Part shown: piece after piece, positions 43,980 to 55,737 of the stretch
Numbering within the stretch: the first letter of the stretch is position 1
Layout: each line of letters begins with the position of its first letter
Assembly: GCA_030522415.1 (NCBI GenBank)
Contig: CM060124.1
Coordinates: forward strand, 27,004,954-27,068,953
Source: Channallabes apus
Lineage: Eukaryota; Chordata; Actinopteri; Siluriformes; Clariidae
Length of the DNA stretch: 64,000 bases
Reading direction: 5' to 3'
The notes under the pieces: generated by a model
Told to the model about the DNA's origin: nothing
Database searches by the model: none
What the model saw: only the letters and a program-made list of their open reading frames with translations
Made by a program: the position numbers and the translations under genes

Positions 43980-44470
43980 ATTTCTACTTTTAATAGAGTA
44001 AGATTTGCCCTAGGTAATGTCTACAGTACTTTTACTCATGTGCAGGATTAGTGTACTCTTCCTTACTTTACCCTAGGTAAAATATTACTCAAGTAAAAGT
44101 CCTACATTAACATTTTTATTTGAGAAAAAATGCAAAAGTAGTTACATTCAAATTTACTTAAGTATCAAAAATACAGAGCTTGTTTTAACTCACTGTAAAC
44201 TTTGTCATAATAAAAGTAAAAACCTTTCTCACTCTGCACTTCCTGATTGTGGATGTTCTGTTTTCATTGCTGTCTGCACCCATCACCAGTTTCAAACACC
44301 TGCTACAGTATATTGTTAACCATTTCATGGGGGGAAGGCAACCTCGAATGCTACACACCACTGTGGTTATATAACACAATGCTATCCACATTTTTAGTGA
44401 ATTAGAAAATACAGATATTTATTAAGATATGTTTTGTAACAACAAACAGTGAAAAATAACTGTTCTTTAA
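43980..44470 (+). mobile_element. hAT-like interspersed repeat, copy 2
   Basis: Contains TTACTCAAGTAAAAGTCC, TTTACTTAAGTATCAAAAAT, ACAGAGCTTGTTTTAACTC, GTTTCAAACACCTGC and CTGTGGTTATATAACACAA in the same order as 37330-37730. Ends not located; no transposase sequence. Confidence 0.55.
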
Positions 44471-45894
44471 ATATAAATGAAAAAGTTTTGCCGGTTCGGG
44501 TTAATTTGACTTTTTGACTGTTTACTGTTTATCTGTCAGTTTACTTTGCCTCCTGCAGGTCTTTAACACCCCAGAGTGTGACTCAGTGCGCTTTGGATGA
44601 GAGGATGTTTATGTGATATAACTGACAGACAACATTCTGACGTTTCTATAAATACATGTACACAACCTCATTTCTCACAGCGGGTTTTGAGACGTGTTGT
44701 GTTTAATAACATGTCGGCTTTTTGTACAGTAACCCCTTTTTTCTCGAGCTATTCTGATCCGCCGCAGTGTGTTTTCAACATCTTTAAATGCTTCATCGCT
44801 TGCCGATGCCACTAATTTATTACACCTCTGTTTGTGTTTTTCACACACTGTTAATTTTACGGCGTTAATTTTAGATTCAGAGCCGTTCCAAAATGGCCTT
44901 CAGTGTTCAAGGACAAGCAAACTCTGCTGTGCGTGCGTTTGTGAATGTGTGTGTGTGTTCACCAAACACATATGTCTTACACTTTACACCCTATTAAAAT
45001 GTCATTTATTACACATTTAGCACTTTCATCTACCCCAGGGCTCTAACTTAACACTCTTAATTCTATAACCCTGTTTTATGTTTGACACCACTCTTCCCAC
45101 ATTTAACCCTTTACTCTGCCCCTCACTGTATCCTTTTCTGACCTATGTGGCCTTACTTGCTGTCTCAGGCTTAACACTTGGCACTCTTTTCAGCCTTGCT
45201 GTGCTGCTTTTGTGTTGAAATTATCGCCATATTTGCATGTGCGAGTATAAAAGTTGCAATTCAGGCACTCGCATTTAAATTCTCCACAGTCTGAGCACGA
45301 GTGACATTTAAATATAAAAGCAAGAACATAAATCTGTGCCAGAGGTTCTATGTATCCCATCATGCACTTCCGTTTGATAAGTGGAACCAGGGAACTCCCT
45401 CGAGGCTCCACATTCTCTTTACTTAATGAAAACTAAAAACGATATTTTAATGAAAATGAAAATAGCTGCCGGCTTGCATGGCACAAACTTCTCTCTTGCT
45501 CTCTCTCTCTCATATATATATAATTATGTAATCACCATATATCATTTCGTTCATGTTTCCTGATTGTATCATCAGCACCATCTGCAGATGCTTTAAGTTA
45601 CCATGCTGTATTGTAATCACGGTGCTTTGCCCACCTTCTTCATGTCTTTTTTGTTCTCTTCTTTCTCTCTCACTTTCTCTCACTCAATCTTTCTCCTCTG
45701 ACTGAGTGAACAATGATTGATGTGACAGGTGAGTCTGATAAATTGAGCTGCTGTATGACTGATATCACTGGCAGTGGACAAACTTTGACATCTGACCTTC
45801 TGAATGTCAGAGCATCTCTAATCGGCTGCAGAAACAAAAGAGCTCTGTCGATCAGGCGAGCGTGAGGACGGGTGCTTAACTCATCCTGAAGAGT
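44471..45894. other. Non-coding DNA, nothing recognised
   Basis: Contains short CT and TA runs near 45495-45525. The open frames at 44597-44815, 44769-45020 and 45190-45411 show no recognisable domains. Confidence 0.35.
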
Positions 45895-46090
45895 GATGAA
45901 ACATTTTGGTGAGAGGAGCGAAGGAAGAGTGAGGAACAAGGAAAGTGAGGAGAATACAAAGAACAAGGAAGGGTAGGAGAGAAACAGAAAAAGAGAACCG
46001 ATGACAAAAATAGCAAAGGGGATGAGACGTTAGAGAGGGGCAAGTTAAACAATGTAAAGAGCTAGAAGAAGAGTGAGCTTGATTTGGGGA
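45895..46090. repeat. Purine-rich low-complexity tract
   Basis: GAG/GAA/AGG-rich on the plus strand (GAGAGGAGCGAAGGAAGAGT type). Similar tracts occur at 46690-46945 and 47370-47640 and may be remains of one array. The long minus-strand Ser/Leu/Phe-rich frames across these tracts are not genes. Confidence 0.6.
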
Positions 46091-46680
46091 AGTGGATGTA
46101 AAAAGAGAAAAAAGACATATGCATTGGCACAAACATATTAGGACATACATATTTGGACTACAAAAGGTACATAAACAGCGCTCATTCAGCACCATGGACA
46201 GGTCCATGGCGGGGCAGTCTATCTCACCAGGCCTGAATGCAGATTATCACCTCGTCTCGCTGTCAAAAATGGCCTATAAATGGGCCGTGGAGGCCCAGTC
46301 TGGCAAATAGGTCTTTACGGTCAAATGTCTCATGACTGGTTCCTGTCCCTGCAGACTATGAGAACTCTGGGTAAGCTTCACCACGGAGAAAGCCGCCAAA
46401 AAAGTGTCAGCACCACCTACTTGGCACAGTTGCCTTCAGGTCCACTCAGCTTGGCCCGCCTCAGCTGAGTGCAGCCAAGGGAGATTGCATCCCAACTGAC
46501 TTTACCATTTGGACAGCCCTGTCTGCTCAGAGCAGCCCTAAAAGACTGACAGTGCATCCGTGTGTGTATCTGTGCTGGCTACAGTGAGAAACTTTCTGTT
46601 TGAGCACTCTGTAAATAAAAAATCACTTTTTCTTTGGAAGCTGGTATCTGTGTTTCAATTCAGAACTGCTACAAGACATA
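46091..46680. other. Balanced, repeat-free block inside purine-rich DNA
   Basis: 46180-46560 is GC-balanced and non-repetitive. It contains a good 3' splice-like sequence (TTCCTGTCCCTGCAG at 46340-46354) followed 16 nt later by GGTAAGC. The plus frames 46092-46310 and 46280-46468 are short and unrecognised. It could be a conserved non-coding element or an exon-bearing region; not decidable here. Confidence 0.25.
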
Positions 46681-46689
46681 TGCATGAAG

Positions 46690-46945
46690 AACTTTGGGAA
46701 ACAAAAACAAAAGGAGGAATTATAGGAATGAAACAAAGTAAGAATTCTCATAGAAATGTAAAGAGTGGAAAAAACAAAGGGAGGAAACAAAGAGGAGAGT
46801 AGGAATAGAATGGCTAGAAAAAAGATACAGAACAGAGAAGAGAATATGAAGACCAGAGATTGGAAGAACACCATGCAAAAGAAAGAGGATGAAAAAAATA
46901 AATAGGAATGAGGAGAGCAAGGAGAGTGAGAAAATTGAGAAAACC
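46690..46945. repeat. Purine-rich low-complexity tract
   Basis: GAAGAGAATATGAAG and GGAGGAAACAAAGAGG-type sequence, like 45895-46090. Confidence 0.6.
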
Positions 46946-47369
46946 TGCAAACTCCATGCACACAGACCAGAGGTGAGATCAAACAATCAACCCTGAAGAT
47001 GCGAGGTGACAGTGACAACCACTAAGAACATGATCACTGCCAAACAACGAAATACTGGCTATACAATATACCTACAAAAGTGACTGTGACCCATCATGAG
47101 TTGCTATGAATTGTCAAGACATGTCAAGAATTGTATCACAACCAGGATACCTGTGTTTTGTATAGAAGCTATGAACCTTCCACAGTTCCATACTTCCATA
47201 CTAAACGTTACCATATGCAGTGTTCTATCTACTAGAGCATACTTGAGCAATCCCGGATTTAACTCTTTTAGCAAATTTGCTTTACCCCCTGTAGAAGAGG
47301 CTTCTATAGTATAAGTGCTCCAGTAGTGACAGCTCAAAGCCATTGAGCATGATTGATTTCTTCGAGCAA
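46946..47369. other. Non-coding DNA, nothing recognised
   Basis: Unique sequence between two purine-rich tracts. A short piece at 46955-47020 (CAAACTCCATGCACACAGAC, GATGCGAGGTGACAGTG) resembles the SINE-A head region on the minus strand, but is too short to be sure. Confidence 0.35.
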
Positions 47370-47640
47370 AATGATGAGAGCAAGAAAGGCAGAGAGACAA
47401 AGGAAATCAAGGAGAACAAAATGAATGAGGAGAAAGAGAGAAGAGTGAAATACCTACAAGAGCAGGAGTAGAGGGTTTCAAGAAGTGCAAGAAAAGTAAG
47501 ACAAGCATGAAGAGCAGGAAAATCAAGATAATGAGGAAATCTGAAGGAAGTGTAAGTAGAACCAAGATTAGAGGAAGGAGAGTGAGAAGAACAAAGAGAG
47601 GCAGAGGAGCACACAAAGAAAGGAATATCATGTTAAGAAG
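47370..47640. repeat. Purine-rich low-complexity tract
   Basis: AGGAGAACAAAATGAATGAG and AGGAAGGAGAGTGAGAAG phrases; third block of the type. Confidence 0.6.
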
Positions 47641-47689
47641 GAGTGTTCAGATTACTTATCCTCATTGCATCATTTGGAATTCTGACTTA

Positions 47690-48105
47690 TCATGATTTTC
47701 AGTTTTCAGCCTTCTGATCTGAGTTACAGGGTTCAGACTTCCTAGATACAGTGTTTAGACTACTGATGTGCGATGTTTAGTCTCCTAAATTGCAGTGTTA
47801 CAGTAATAGTCCTGATCTGATCTACAGTGCTTAGACTTTTAAAGTAAACTGCAGTGTTAACTCAAAATGTCTAATTTGATTTGATATGTAGTGTTTAGAC
47901 TCCTAATCAGACATTCATTCATTCATGCATTCATCTTCTATATCACTTAATCCTGTGTTCAGGGTCGCGGGGGACCTGGAGCCTATCCCAGGAGACTTCG
48001 GGCACTAGGCGGGGTACACCCTGGACAGGGTGCCAATCCATCGCAGGGCATCCTAATCAGACATCAATGACCAAATTCCTATTTTGACCCAAAGGGTTCA
48101 GACTA
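47690..48105. repeat. Decayed 22-bp minisatellite, left arm
   Basis: CAGTGTTTAGACTCCTAAT-type units recur from 47690. They are interrupted by the truncated SINE-A at 47915-48050 and by the large element from 48106. The other arm resumes at about 58700. Confidence 0.75.
47915..48050 (-). mobile_element. SINE-A, strongly 5'-truncated, with 14-bp target duplication
   Basis: Only the 3' 136 bp remain (second unique domain plus ATGAATGA tail). The perfect duplication TCCTAATCAGACAT lies at 47901-47914 and 48051-48064, with the tail abutting one copy and the truncation point the other. This is the textbook signature of LINE-driven insertion with incomplete reverse transcription. Confidence 0.95.
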
Positions 48106-49671
48106 CAGTGGGTGCACAAGCAGTATGTGACTTCTACCGTCGCCGGCGTATGGCGTCAGCATTTGGGTTTGTGTGTTTGCTGGCTTTTACCGCTGAGTGG
48201 CGCGATATAACTATAGACTGACGCCTCAGGCATCAGTTCGTTCTCTCAAGGCTTAATGAGGCGCAGGTCGTCCACAGCTGCACGTCGTTGCAGGTAAAAT
48301 AAAGTGAAACATTGTAATTAAACGAATTCATAATCACAGTAGTAACATTACAGTACAAATTTATAATTAAAATTAAATTCAGTTTTTTTTTGACCGAATT
48401 TAAGCAACGTAAACGTTAACACACTGAGCTTTTTTATAATGTGTAATTAGAAAGGCTACACGTGTAGGGTCTTGTGTCATCTTATATTTTGTGTTTATTA
48501 AATTTTTAGCTTTTATAAGACTCTACTTTTATTTAGGTGCACTCACAATGACGAAAAAACTTTATGATTTTGTTAAATAAATAAAGTAAACGGGGTTCTG
48601 TATTGATTTTGGTGAACTTGAGCGCGTTAGAAAATGAACTCCGTGTATACTCGCCTCACAGACGTGAAAAATATATACTTATAGAAAGAGAAATATCTGC
48701 TTTAATATAAACTAATGAAAAAAATTATTAGATTATGTAATTCGTATGAAAAGTGAATTATAGGCGCGCTCACTGCTGCGGAGACGACGAGATGACATGA
48801 TCAGCACAGCCGAAACCAAAGGAATCATTAATTTATCAATGAATTATTAAAATGGTCACAGTGAGTTTCCTGGCTGTTTTAACAAATATTTGAAGTAGAT
48901 AACAGTAGCCCACATTTATAAAAGCATTTTTATTTATATAAAACTATAAAAAATAATCCTGCATTTATTTATAGGTGTGCCCGCTGCCACAGTTCTTATA
49001 TGGCTCTTTATCGGAGTAAATTCAGTAACAAACCTGTAAAACAGGTACATCTGTATGAATAAATTGTTTAAATGTAATCAGTGATGTATGTAAATGACTC
49101 AGTTTAGATGTAAGTAAATGCTCCTTGCTGCACTGTTTGGGGGAGGGACGCACTAATGACGATTTGGTCTGCTGTGTGGAGGCTCGTCCATGAGAGTTAG
49201 AGTTAGTATATCATGACTGAAATACAGCGGCTCACATCGGTGTGTGTTTCTCACAGCGCCGCATAGACAGCGCTTATTTAACACCTATAATATGTGTTTG
49301 TTGTATTTCTGGGAAAGAGAAATCTAATCTCTCATATCGGCGCGCGCGTTCATCTGACTTTAGATCAAAACTCGGCAAAGTTAAAGAGCGCACACGCGGG
49401 ATCACGCAAACATTTTACATTCACTAAAAGGTTTATTCACAACCACATTTCAGCCATTCACACACATGCATTGTGCTGTTGTTTGTACACACTTTCAGTT
49501 TTCCCCGTCTACTCGCCTCTTTCATCAAAAATGCTCCCGATATGAGCCAACACGAGCAGATTTGTTTCAGTCAGAATATTTATCAATCATAAAGAGAGGC
49601 GACATATACTTGCTGATTAAACACTGCAATTTTTTTAAAGTGAAAGCGCGCGATGTGAGCAGCTTTAATTC

Positions 49672-50196
49672 TGTAACATCCGAGCCGCCTCAGCCCCGGA
49701 GATCCGGTTCACCGGATTACTGAGCCGTAGCTTTGTCTCCCCCTAGTGTGTCTGCGTATGTCATTGTCACCCATTAACAACAGATGGAAATCACCTGTGT
49801 CTACCTCATGTGTCTCACTATTTAACCCAGCCGAACCCACACCACAACGTCTGGTCACCCTTATGCAACCCTACATACTAACCGTGTTGTTTCCTCTCTC
49901 TCTCCCAGGTTTGAGCGGTATCTGCAGGCGAGGGTACGTGAAGCAGGTCAGCTTCTCGTTTTGGACTAACTCCTCAGTGGACCTTTCAGGTTTATGTTTG
50001 TTTCCAGTGTGTTCTCGAAGATTACTTAGCTATTTGTGTTTCCGCCTGCAGACCGCGCCTGGTAAACGACCCGAGGGTCGCACCTTTAGTTTCTTTTGTT
50101 TTGTTCAAATCAAAAGGTGACTTAACCAATAAAGACTATTATTTCCTGCACCTGCGTTCGTGTGCGTGTGTGTATCACTAGGGAAAAGACATGACA
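49672..50196 (+). mobile_element. Solo LTR with 4-bp target duplication
   Basis: A 525-bp segment starting TGTAACATCCGAGCC and ending AGACATGACA, present in copy 2 of the large element but cleanly absent at the corresponding site of copy 1 (near 29408). This comparison defines its edges independently of the sequence motifs. AATT precedes (49667-49670) and follows (50197-50200). An AATAAA lies near 50130, and the segment is more GC-rich than its host. The 124-codon frame at 49746-50120 is probably a chance frame. Ty3/Gypsy origin is inferred from size and ends. Confidence 0.85.
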
Positions 50197-50905
50197 AATT
50201 ATTGATAATTAAATCATTATTAAATGGTGGACATAAACAGCAAAAAGAATAATATTATTATTTTGATTATTATTATCATGTTCTTTTGCTGTTTGAGTGT
50301 CTGTGGATTCCAAAATTGACATTTTTACCATTTTTTAATCACTGGAATGGAAGAGATAGAAAGTTTCCTTATCATAACGTGCCTTGTATTGTTTTTAATC
50401 GCTCGATACACAACCCATCATTTTTAATGCTATTTTACAAAGGGTAAATACACATTGAATTTTATTTGGTTTGTTTATTTATAAATAAAATCTAAAATTA
50501 AAACATTGTAGAGTAATTAAAAACCGTGTAGAATGATTAAGATCACTACATGTTATGGTAAGAAAAATCTCATTCCAGGGATTACAAACTGTAACAATGT
50601 CAATTTTAGAATTCAGAAGATTTTAAATTTACACAAATTTAAGAAGAGGCCTGAAGCAAGATCCAAGATCCTCCCCAGTTTGCTGAAACTATGAACAGTG
50701 GTGATTTTAGTTTCTCCGAGTGTATAGGTGAGAACAGCTATTCACACTTGGGGAGGTGTATTATTTGCATTTGTATGTGTCTGACGTTGCAAGGCACACA
50801 AAGTAAAACTGCAAGAACAACCACCCCGTAATTAGAAAAGCTACACGTGTAGGGTCTTGTGTCATCTTATATTTTGTGTTCTTTAAATTTGTAGTAGATT
50901 TATTA

Positions 50906-53900
50906 TCCATCCATCCATCCATCCATTTTCTTCCGCTTATCCGAGGTCGGGTCGCGGGGGCAGCAGCTTCAGCAGGGATGCCCAGACTTCCCTCTCACTG
51001 GCCACTTCTTCCAGCTCTTCCGGGGGGATCCCAAGGCGTTCCCAGGCCAGCCGAAAGACATAGTCCCTCCAGCGTGTCCTGGGTCATCCCCGGGGTCTCT
51101 TTCCGGTGGGGCGTGTCCAGAACACCTCACAAGGGAGGTGTCCAGGGGGCATCCTAAATAGATGCCCAAGCCACCTCATCTGGCTCCTCTCGATGCGGAG
51201 GAGCAGCGGCTCTACTCTGAGCCCCTCCCGGATGACTGAGCTTCTCACCCTATCTCTAAGGGAGAGCCCAGACACCCTGCGGAGGAAACTCATTTCGGCC
51301 GCTTGTATTCGCGATCTTGTTCTTTCGGTCACTACCCACAGCTCATGACCATAGGTGAGGGTAGGAACGTAGATCGACAGGTAAATTGAGAGCTTTGCCT
51401 TTTGGCTCAGCTCCTTCTTCACCATGACGGACCGATACAGAGCCCGCATCACTGCAGATGCTGCCCCGATCCACCTGTCGATCTCCCGCTCCATTTTACC
51501 CGCACTCGTGAACAAGACCCCGAGATACTTAAACTCCTCCACTTGGGGCAGGATCTCACTACCAACCCTGAGAGGGCACTCCACCCTTTTCCGGCTGAGG
51601 ACCATGGCCTCAGATTTGGAGGTGCTGATTCTCATCCCAGCCGCTTCACACTCGGCTGCGAACCGATCCAGTGAGAGCTGTAGGTCGCAGGATGATGAGG
51701 CCAACAGAACAACGTCATCTGCAAAAAGCAGTGACCCAATCCTGAGCCCACCAAACTGTATCCCCTCAACGACCTGGCTGCGCCTAGAAATCCTGTCCAT
51801 AAAAATTATGAACAGGATCGGTGACAAAGGGCAGCCCTGTCGGAGTCCTACTCTCACCGGAAACAGGTCCGACTTACTACCGGCAATGCGGACCAAGCTC
51901 CGACACCGGTCGTACAGGGACCAGACAGCCCTTACCAGGGAATCCGATATCCCATACTCCCGGAGTACCCCCCACAGGACTCCCCGAGGGACACGGTCGA
52001 ATGCCTTCTCCAAGTCCACAAAGCACATGTAGACTGGTTGGGCAAATTCCCATGCCCCCTCCAGGACCCTGCTAAGGGTGTAGAGCTGGTCCACTGTTCC
52101 GCGACCTGGACGAAAACCACACTGCTCCTCCTGAATCCGAGGTTCGACTATTCGACGGACCCTCCTTTCCAGAACCCCTGAATAGACTTTCCCGGGGAGG
52201 CTGAGGAGTGTGATCCCTCTGTAGTTGGAACACACTCTCCGGTCCCCCTTCTTGAAGAGGGGGACCACCACCCCAGTTTGCAAGTCCAGAGGCACTGTCC
52301 CCGATGTCCATGCAATGTTGCAGAGACGTATCAACCATGACAGCCCTACAACATCCAGAGCCTTGTGGAACTCCGGGCGGATCTCATCCACCCCCGGGGC
52401 CCCGCCACCACAGATCTTTTTGATCACCTCGGCGACCTCGGCCCCAGAGATGGAAGAGTCCACCTCTATGTCCCCAGACTCTGCTTCCTCAACGGAAGGC
52501 ATGTTGGTGGAATTAAGGAGGTCTTCGAAGTACTCCCCCCACCCACCCACAACGTCCCTAGTCGATGTCAGCAGCGCACCATCCCCACTATACACTGTGT
52601 TGACCGTGCACTGCTTTCCCCTCCTGAGACGCCGGATGGTGGACCAGAATTTCTTCGAAGCCGTCTGGAAGTCATTCTCCATGGCCTCCCCAAACTCCTC
52701 CCACGCCCGGGTTTTTGCCACAGCAACCACCGAAGCTGCATTCCGCTTGGCCTGTCGGTACCTATCAGCTGCCTCCGGAGTGCAACCAGCCAAAAAGGCC
52801 CGGTAAGACTCCTTCTTCAGCTTGATGGCATCCCTCACCGCCGGTGTCCACCAACGGGTTCTTGGGTTGCCACCGCGACAGGCACCAACCACCTTACAGC
52901 CACAGCTCCGGTCGGCCGCCTCGACAATGGAGGCGCGGAACATAGTCCATTCGGACTCAATGTCCCCCACCTCCCCCAGGACGTGGTTGAAGCTTTGCCG
53001 GAGGTGGGAGTTGAAGCTCGTCCTGACAGGGGACTCTGCCAGAAGTTCCCAGCAGACCCTCACAATACGTTTGGGTCTACCAGGCCTGACCGGCATCCTA
53101 CCCCGCCAACGAAGCCAACTCACCACCAGGTGGTGATCAGTTGACAGCTCCGCCCCTCTCTTCACCCGAGTGGTCAAGACATGTGGCCGCAAGTCCGACG
53201 ATACGACCACAAAGTCGATCATCGAACTACGGCCTAGCGTGTCCTGGTGCCAGGTGCACATATGGACACCCTTATGCCTGAACATGGTGTTCATTATGGA
53301 CAATCCGTGACGAGCACAGAAGTCCAATAACAAAACACCGCTCTGGTTCAGATCGGGGGGGCCGTTCATCCCAATCACGCCCTTCCAGGTCTCACTGTCA
53401 TTGCCCACGTGAGCATTGAAGTCTCCCAACAGAATGATGGAGTCCCCAGGAAGGACGCTCTCTAGCACCCCCTCCAGAGACCCCAAAAAGGGCTGGTACT
53501 CCAAACTGCTGTTCGGTGCATAAGCTCAATCAACAGTAAGGATCCGTCCCCCCACCCGAAGGCGGAGGGAGGCCACCCTCTCGTCCACTGCGGTGAACCC
53601 CAATGTACAGGCCCCGAGCCGGGGGGCAATAAGTATGCCCACACCTGCTCGTCACCTCTCATCGGTGGCAACTCCAGAGTAGAAGAGAGTCCAGCCCCTC
53701 TCAAGGAGACTGGTTCCAGAGTCCAAGCTGTGCGTCGAGGTGAGTCCAACTATATCTAGCCGGAACTTCTCAACCTCACACACTAGCTCAGGCTCCTTCC
53801 CCGCCAGAGAGGTGACATTCCACGTCCCTAGAGCCAGCTTCTGCAGCCAAGGATCAGACCGCCAAGGCCCCTGTCCTCTGCCACCGCCCAGCTCACACTG

Positions 53901-54275
53901 CACCCGACCTCTTTGGCCCCTCCTACAGGTGGTGAGCCCATGGGAAGGGGGACCCACGTTGCCTCTTCGGGCTGTGCCCGGCCGGGACCCATGGGTGCAG
54001 GCCCGACCACCAGGCGCTCGCCATCGGGCCCCACCTCCAGGCCTGGCTCCAGAGGGAGGCCCCGGTGACCCACGTCCGGGCGAGGGAAAACGTTTTCCAA
54101 TGGTTGTACTCGTCATAAGAGGTCTTTTGAACCACTCTTTGTCTGTTCCCTCACCTAGGACCAGATTGCCATGGGTGACCCTGCCGGGGGCATGAAGCCC
54201 CCGACAACATAGCTCCCAGGATCATTGGGACACGCAAACCCCTCCACCACGATAAGTTGGTGGTTCAAGGAGGGG
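50906..54275 (-). mobile_element. Rex3: Rex3-like RTE LINE, almost complete
   Basis: 3.37 kb on the minus strand, flanked by the perfect 12-bp duplication GTAGATTTATTA (50894-50905 and 54276-54287). The 3' end is the tandem ATGG tail typical of Rex3 (CCATCCATCC at 50906-50926 on the plus strand). The 5' end carries a G/C-rich leader from about 54275. It encodes an endonuclease and a reverse transcriptase in one frame, damaged only by a few TGA codons. The nearly complete length and few mutations point to a recent insertion into copy 2 of the large element. Confidence 0.93.
50937..54116 (-). pseudogene. Rex3: Rex3-like endonuclease/reverse transcriptase with three TGA codons
   Basis: The open section 53504-51084 is 806 codons. 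Upstream, the same frame (54116 to 53652) contains LALGTWNVTSLAGKEPELVC, the start of the apurinic-type endonuclease. Endonuclease motifs [16 protein letters not shown] and [12 protein letters not shown] are intact. RT motifs include [61 protein letters not shown] and the catalytic [10 protein letters not shown]. In-frame TGA codons interrupt the endonuclease part twice (near 53660 and 53525) and the C-terminus once (near 51082); after it the frame continues to a natural TAA at 50937-50939. The stops may be CGA-to-TGA decay. Frames on the plus strand opposite are shadows. Confidence 0.93.
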
Positions 54276-55129
54276 GTAGATTTATTAACTGAAATAACTT
54301 ACACTAAACGGGGCTCTGTATTGTTTTTGGTGAACTTGAGCGCGTCAGAAAATTAACAGATACTCCGTGTATACTCGCCTCACAGACTTGAAAAATATAT
54401 ACTTATAGAAAGCGGAATATCTGCTTTTATATAAACTAATGAAAAAAAATTGTTAGATTATGTAATTCGTATGAAAAGTGAATTATAGGCGCGCTCACTG
54501 CTGCGGAGACGACGAGATGACATGATCACCATCAGCACAGCCGAAGCCAAAGGAATCACTAATTTATCAATGAATTATTAAAATGGTCAGAGTGAGTTTC
54601 CTGGCTGTTTTAACAAATATTTGAAGTAGATAACAGTAGCCCACATTTATAAAAGCATTTTTATTTATATAAAACTATGAAAAAATAATCCTGCATTTAT
54701 TTTTAGGTGTGCCCGCTGCCACAGTTCTTATATGGCTCTTTATCGGAGTAAATTCAGTAACAAACCTGTAAAACAGGTACATCTGAATAATAAATTGTTT
54801 AAATGTGATCAGTGATGTATGTAAATGACTCAGTTTAGATAAATGTAAGTAAATGCTCCTTGCTGCGCTGTTTGGGGGAGGGACGCGCTAATGACGATTT
54901 GGTCTGCTGTGTGGAGGCTCGCCCGTGAGATGTTGCGCGTGCGCGCACTACACAGCAAAAATATGTTAGTATATCATGACTGAAATACAGATACAGAAAG
55001 CGAAATGTCTGCTTTTATATAAACTAATAGGGGGAAAATCAGCTTATGTAATTTGTATAAAACGTTGATTACTACAGCGCATTCACTCACAGCCGAAACC
55101 AAAGACATCAACGTATCAATGAATTATTA

Positions 55130-55604
55130 AAATGGCCAGTCAGTTTCTCTGCTGTTTTCTTATCCCCACCCGTGTTAACACAGCGTACTCTCTGCCTCTG
55201 TGCCTGCGAGAGGTTGTGCGCACGCGGTCGACTACACAGTAAAAACATGTGTGCTGAAAAACTGTTGTCACCAAAAATGTAACAGATGCGGACTCATGTC
55301 CATCAATCAAACAGCATGCTGGAGATGCAGTTGGGAAGACACTGCTTTGTGTAGTTAACATCAAAGACAAAAATAAAAAAAATTAAATGAACACCATAAA
55401 TGACCAAATGACCATAAAATTTGTGTTAGATGTTATACAGAAGCGCTTGTGTTTTTGTGTTAGTATAAGAATGAAATGCAATAGGCTGGTATGCATGATT
55501 TTCTTTAATAAATAATGAATCCATTTTAACAAACTACAATTTTACAACCCAGTAGCACCCCAGCTGCGCTGTACCACCACCGGCAAAAAACTTCTGCAGA
55601 TGAT
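55130..55604. other. Part of the large element without a counterpart in copy 1
   Basis: Non-coding and unrecognised. It starts where copy 1 breaks off (the AAAGACATCAACG block at about 55100 matches 30145) and ends at the L2 tail. Confidence 0.4.
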
Positions 55605-55705
55605 TCAATTCAATTCAATTCAATTTTATTTATATAGCACTTTTAACAATGGTCATTGTCTCAAAGCAGCTTCACAAAAATAAAATAAAAAAAATAAAAA
55701 ATAAA

Positions 55706-55737
<32 letters not shown>

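Noticed and set aside
46623..47018. Minus-strand Phe/Ser/Leu-rich frames of up to 131 codons that look like membrane proteins
   Set aside because: They are the complement of purine-rich low-complexity DNA; the hydrophobicity comes from TTC/TCT/CTT codons.
51106..53144. Long plus-strand open frames opposite the Rex3 LINE
   Set aside because: They mirror the GC-rich, stop-poor antisense of the real minus-strand reverse transcriptase, and their translations (Pro/Ser/Arg-rich) match no family.
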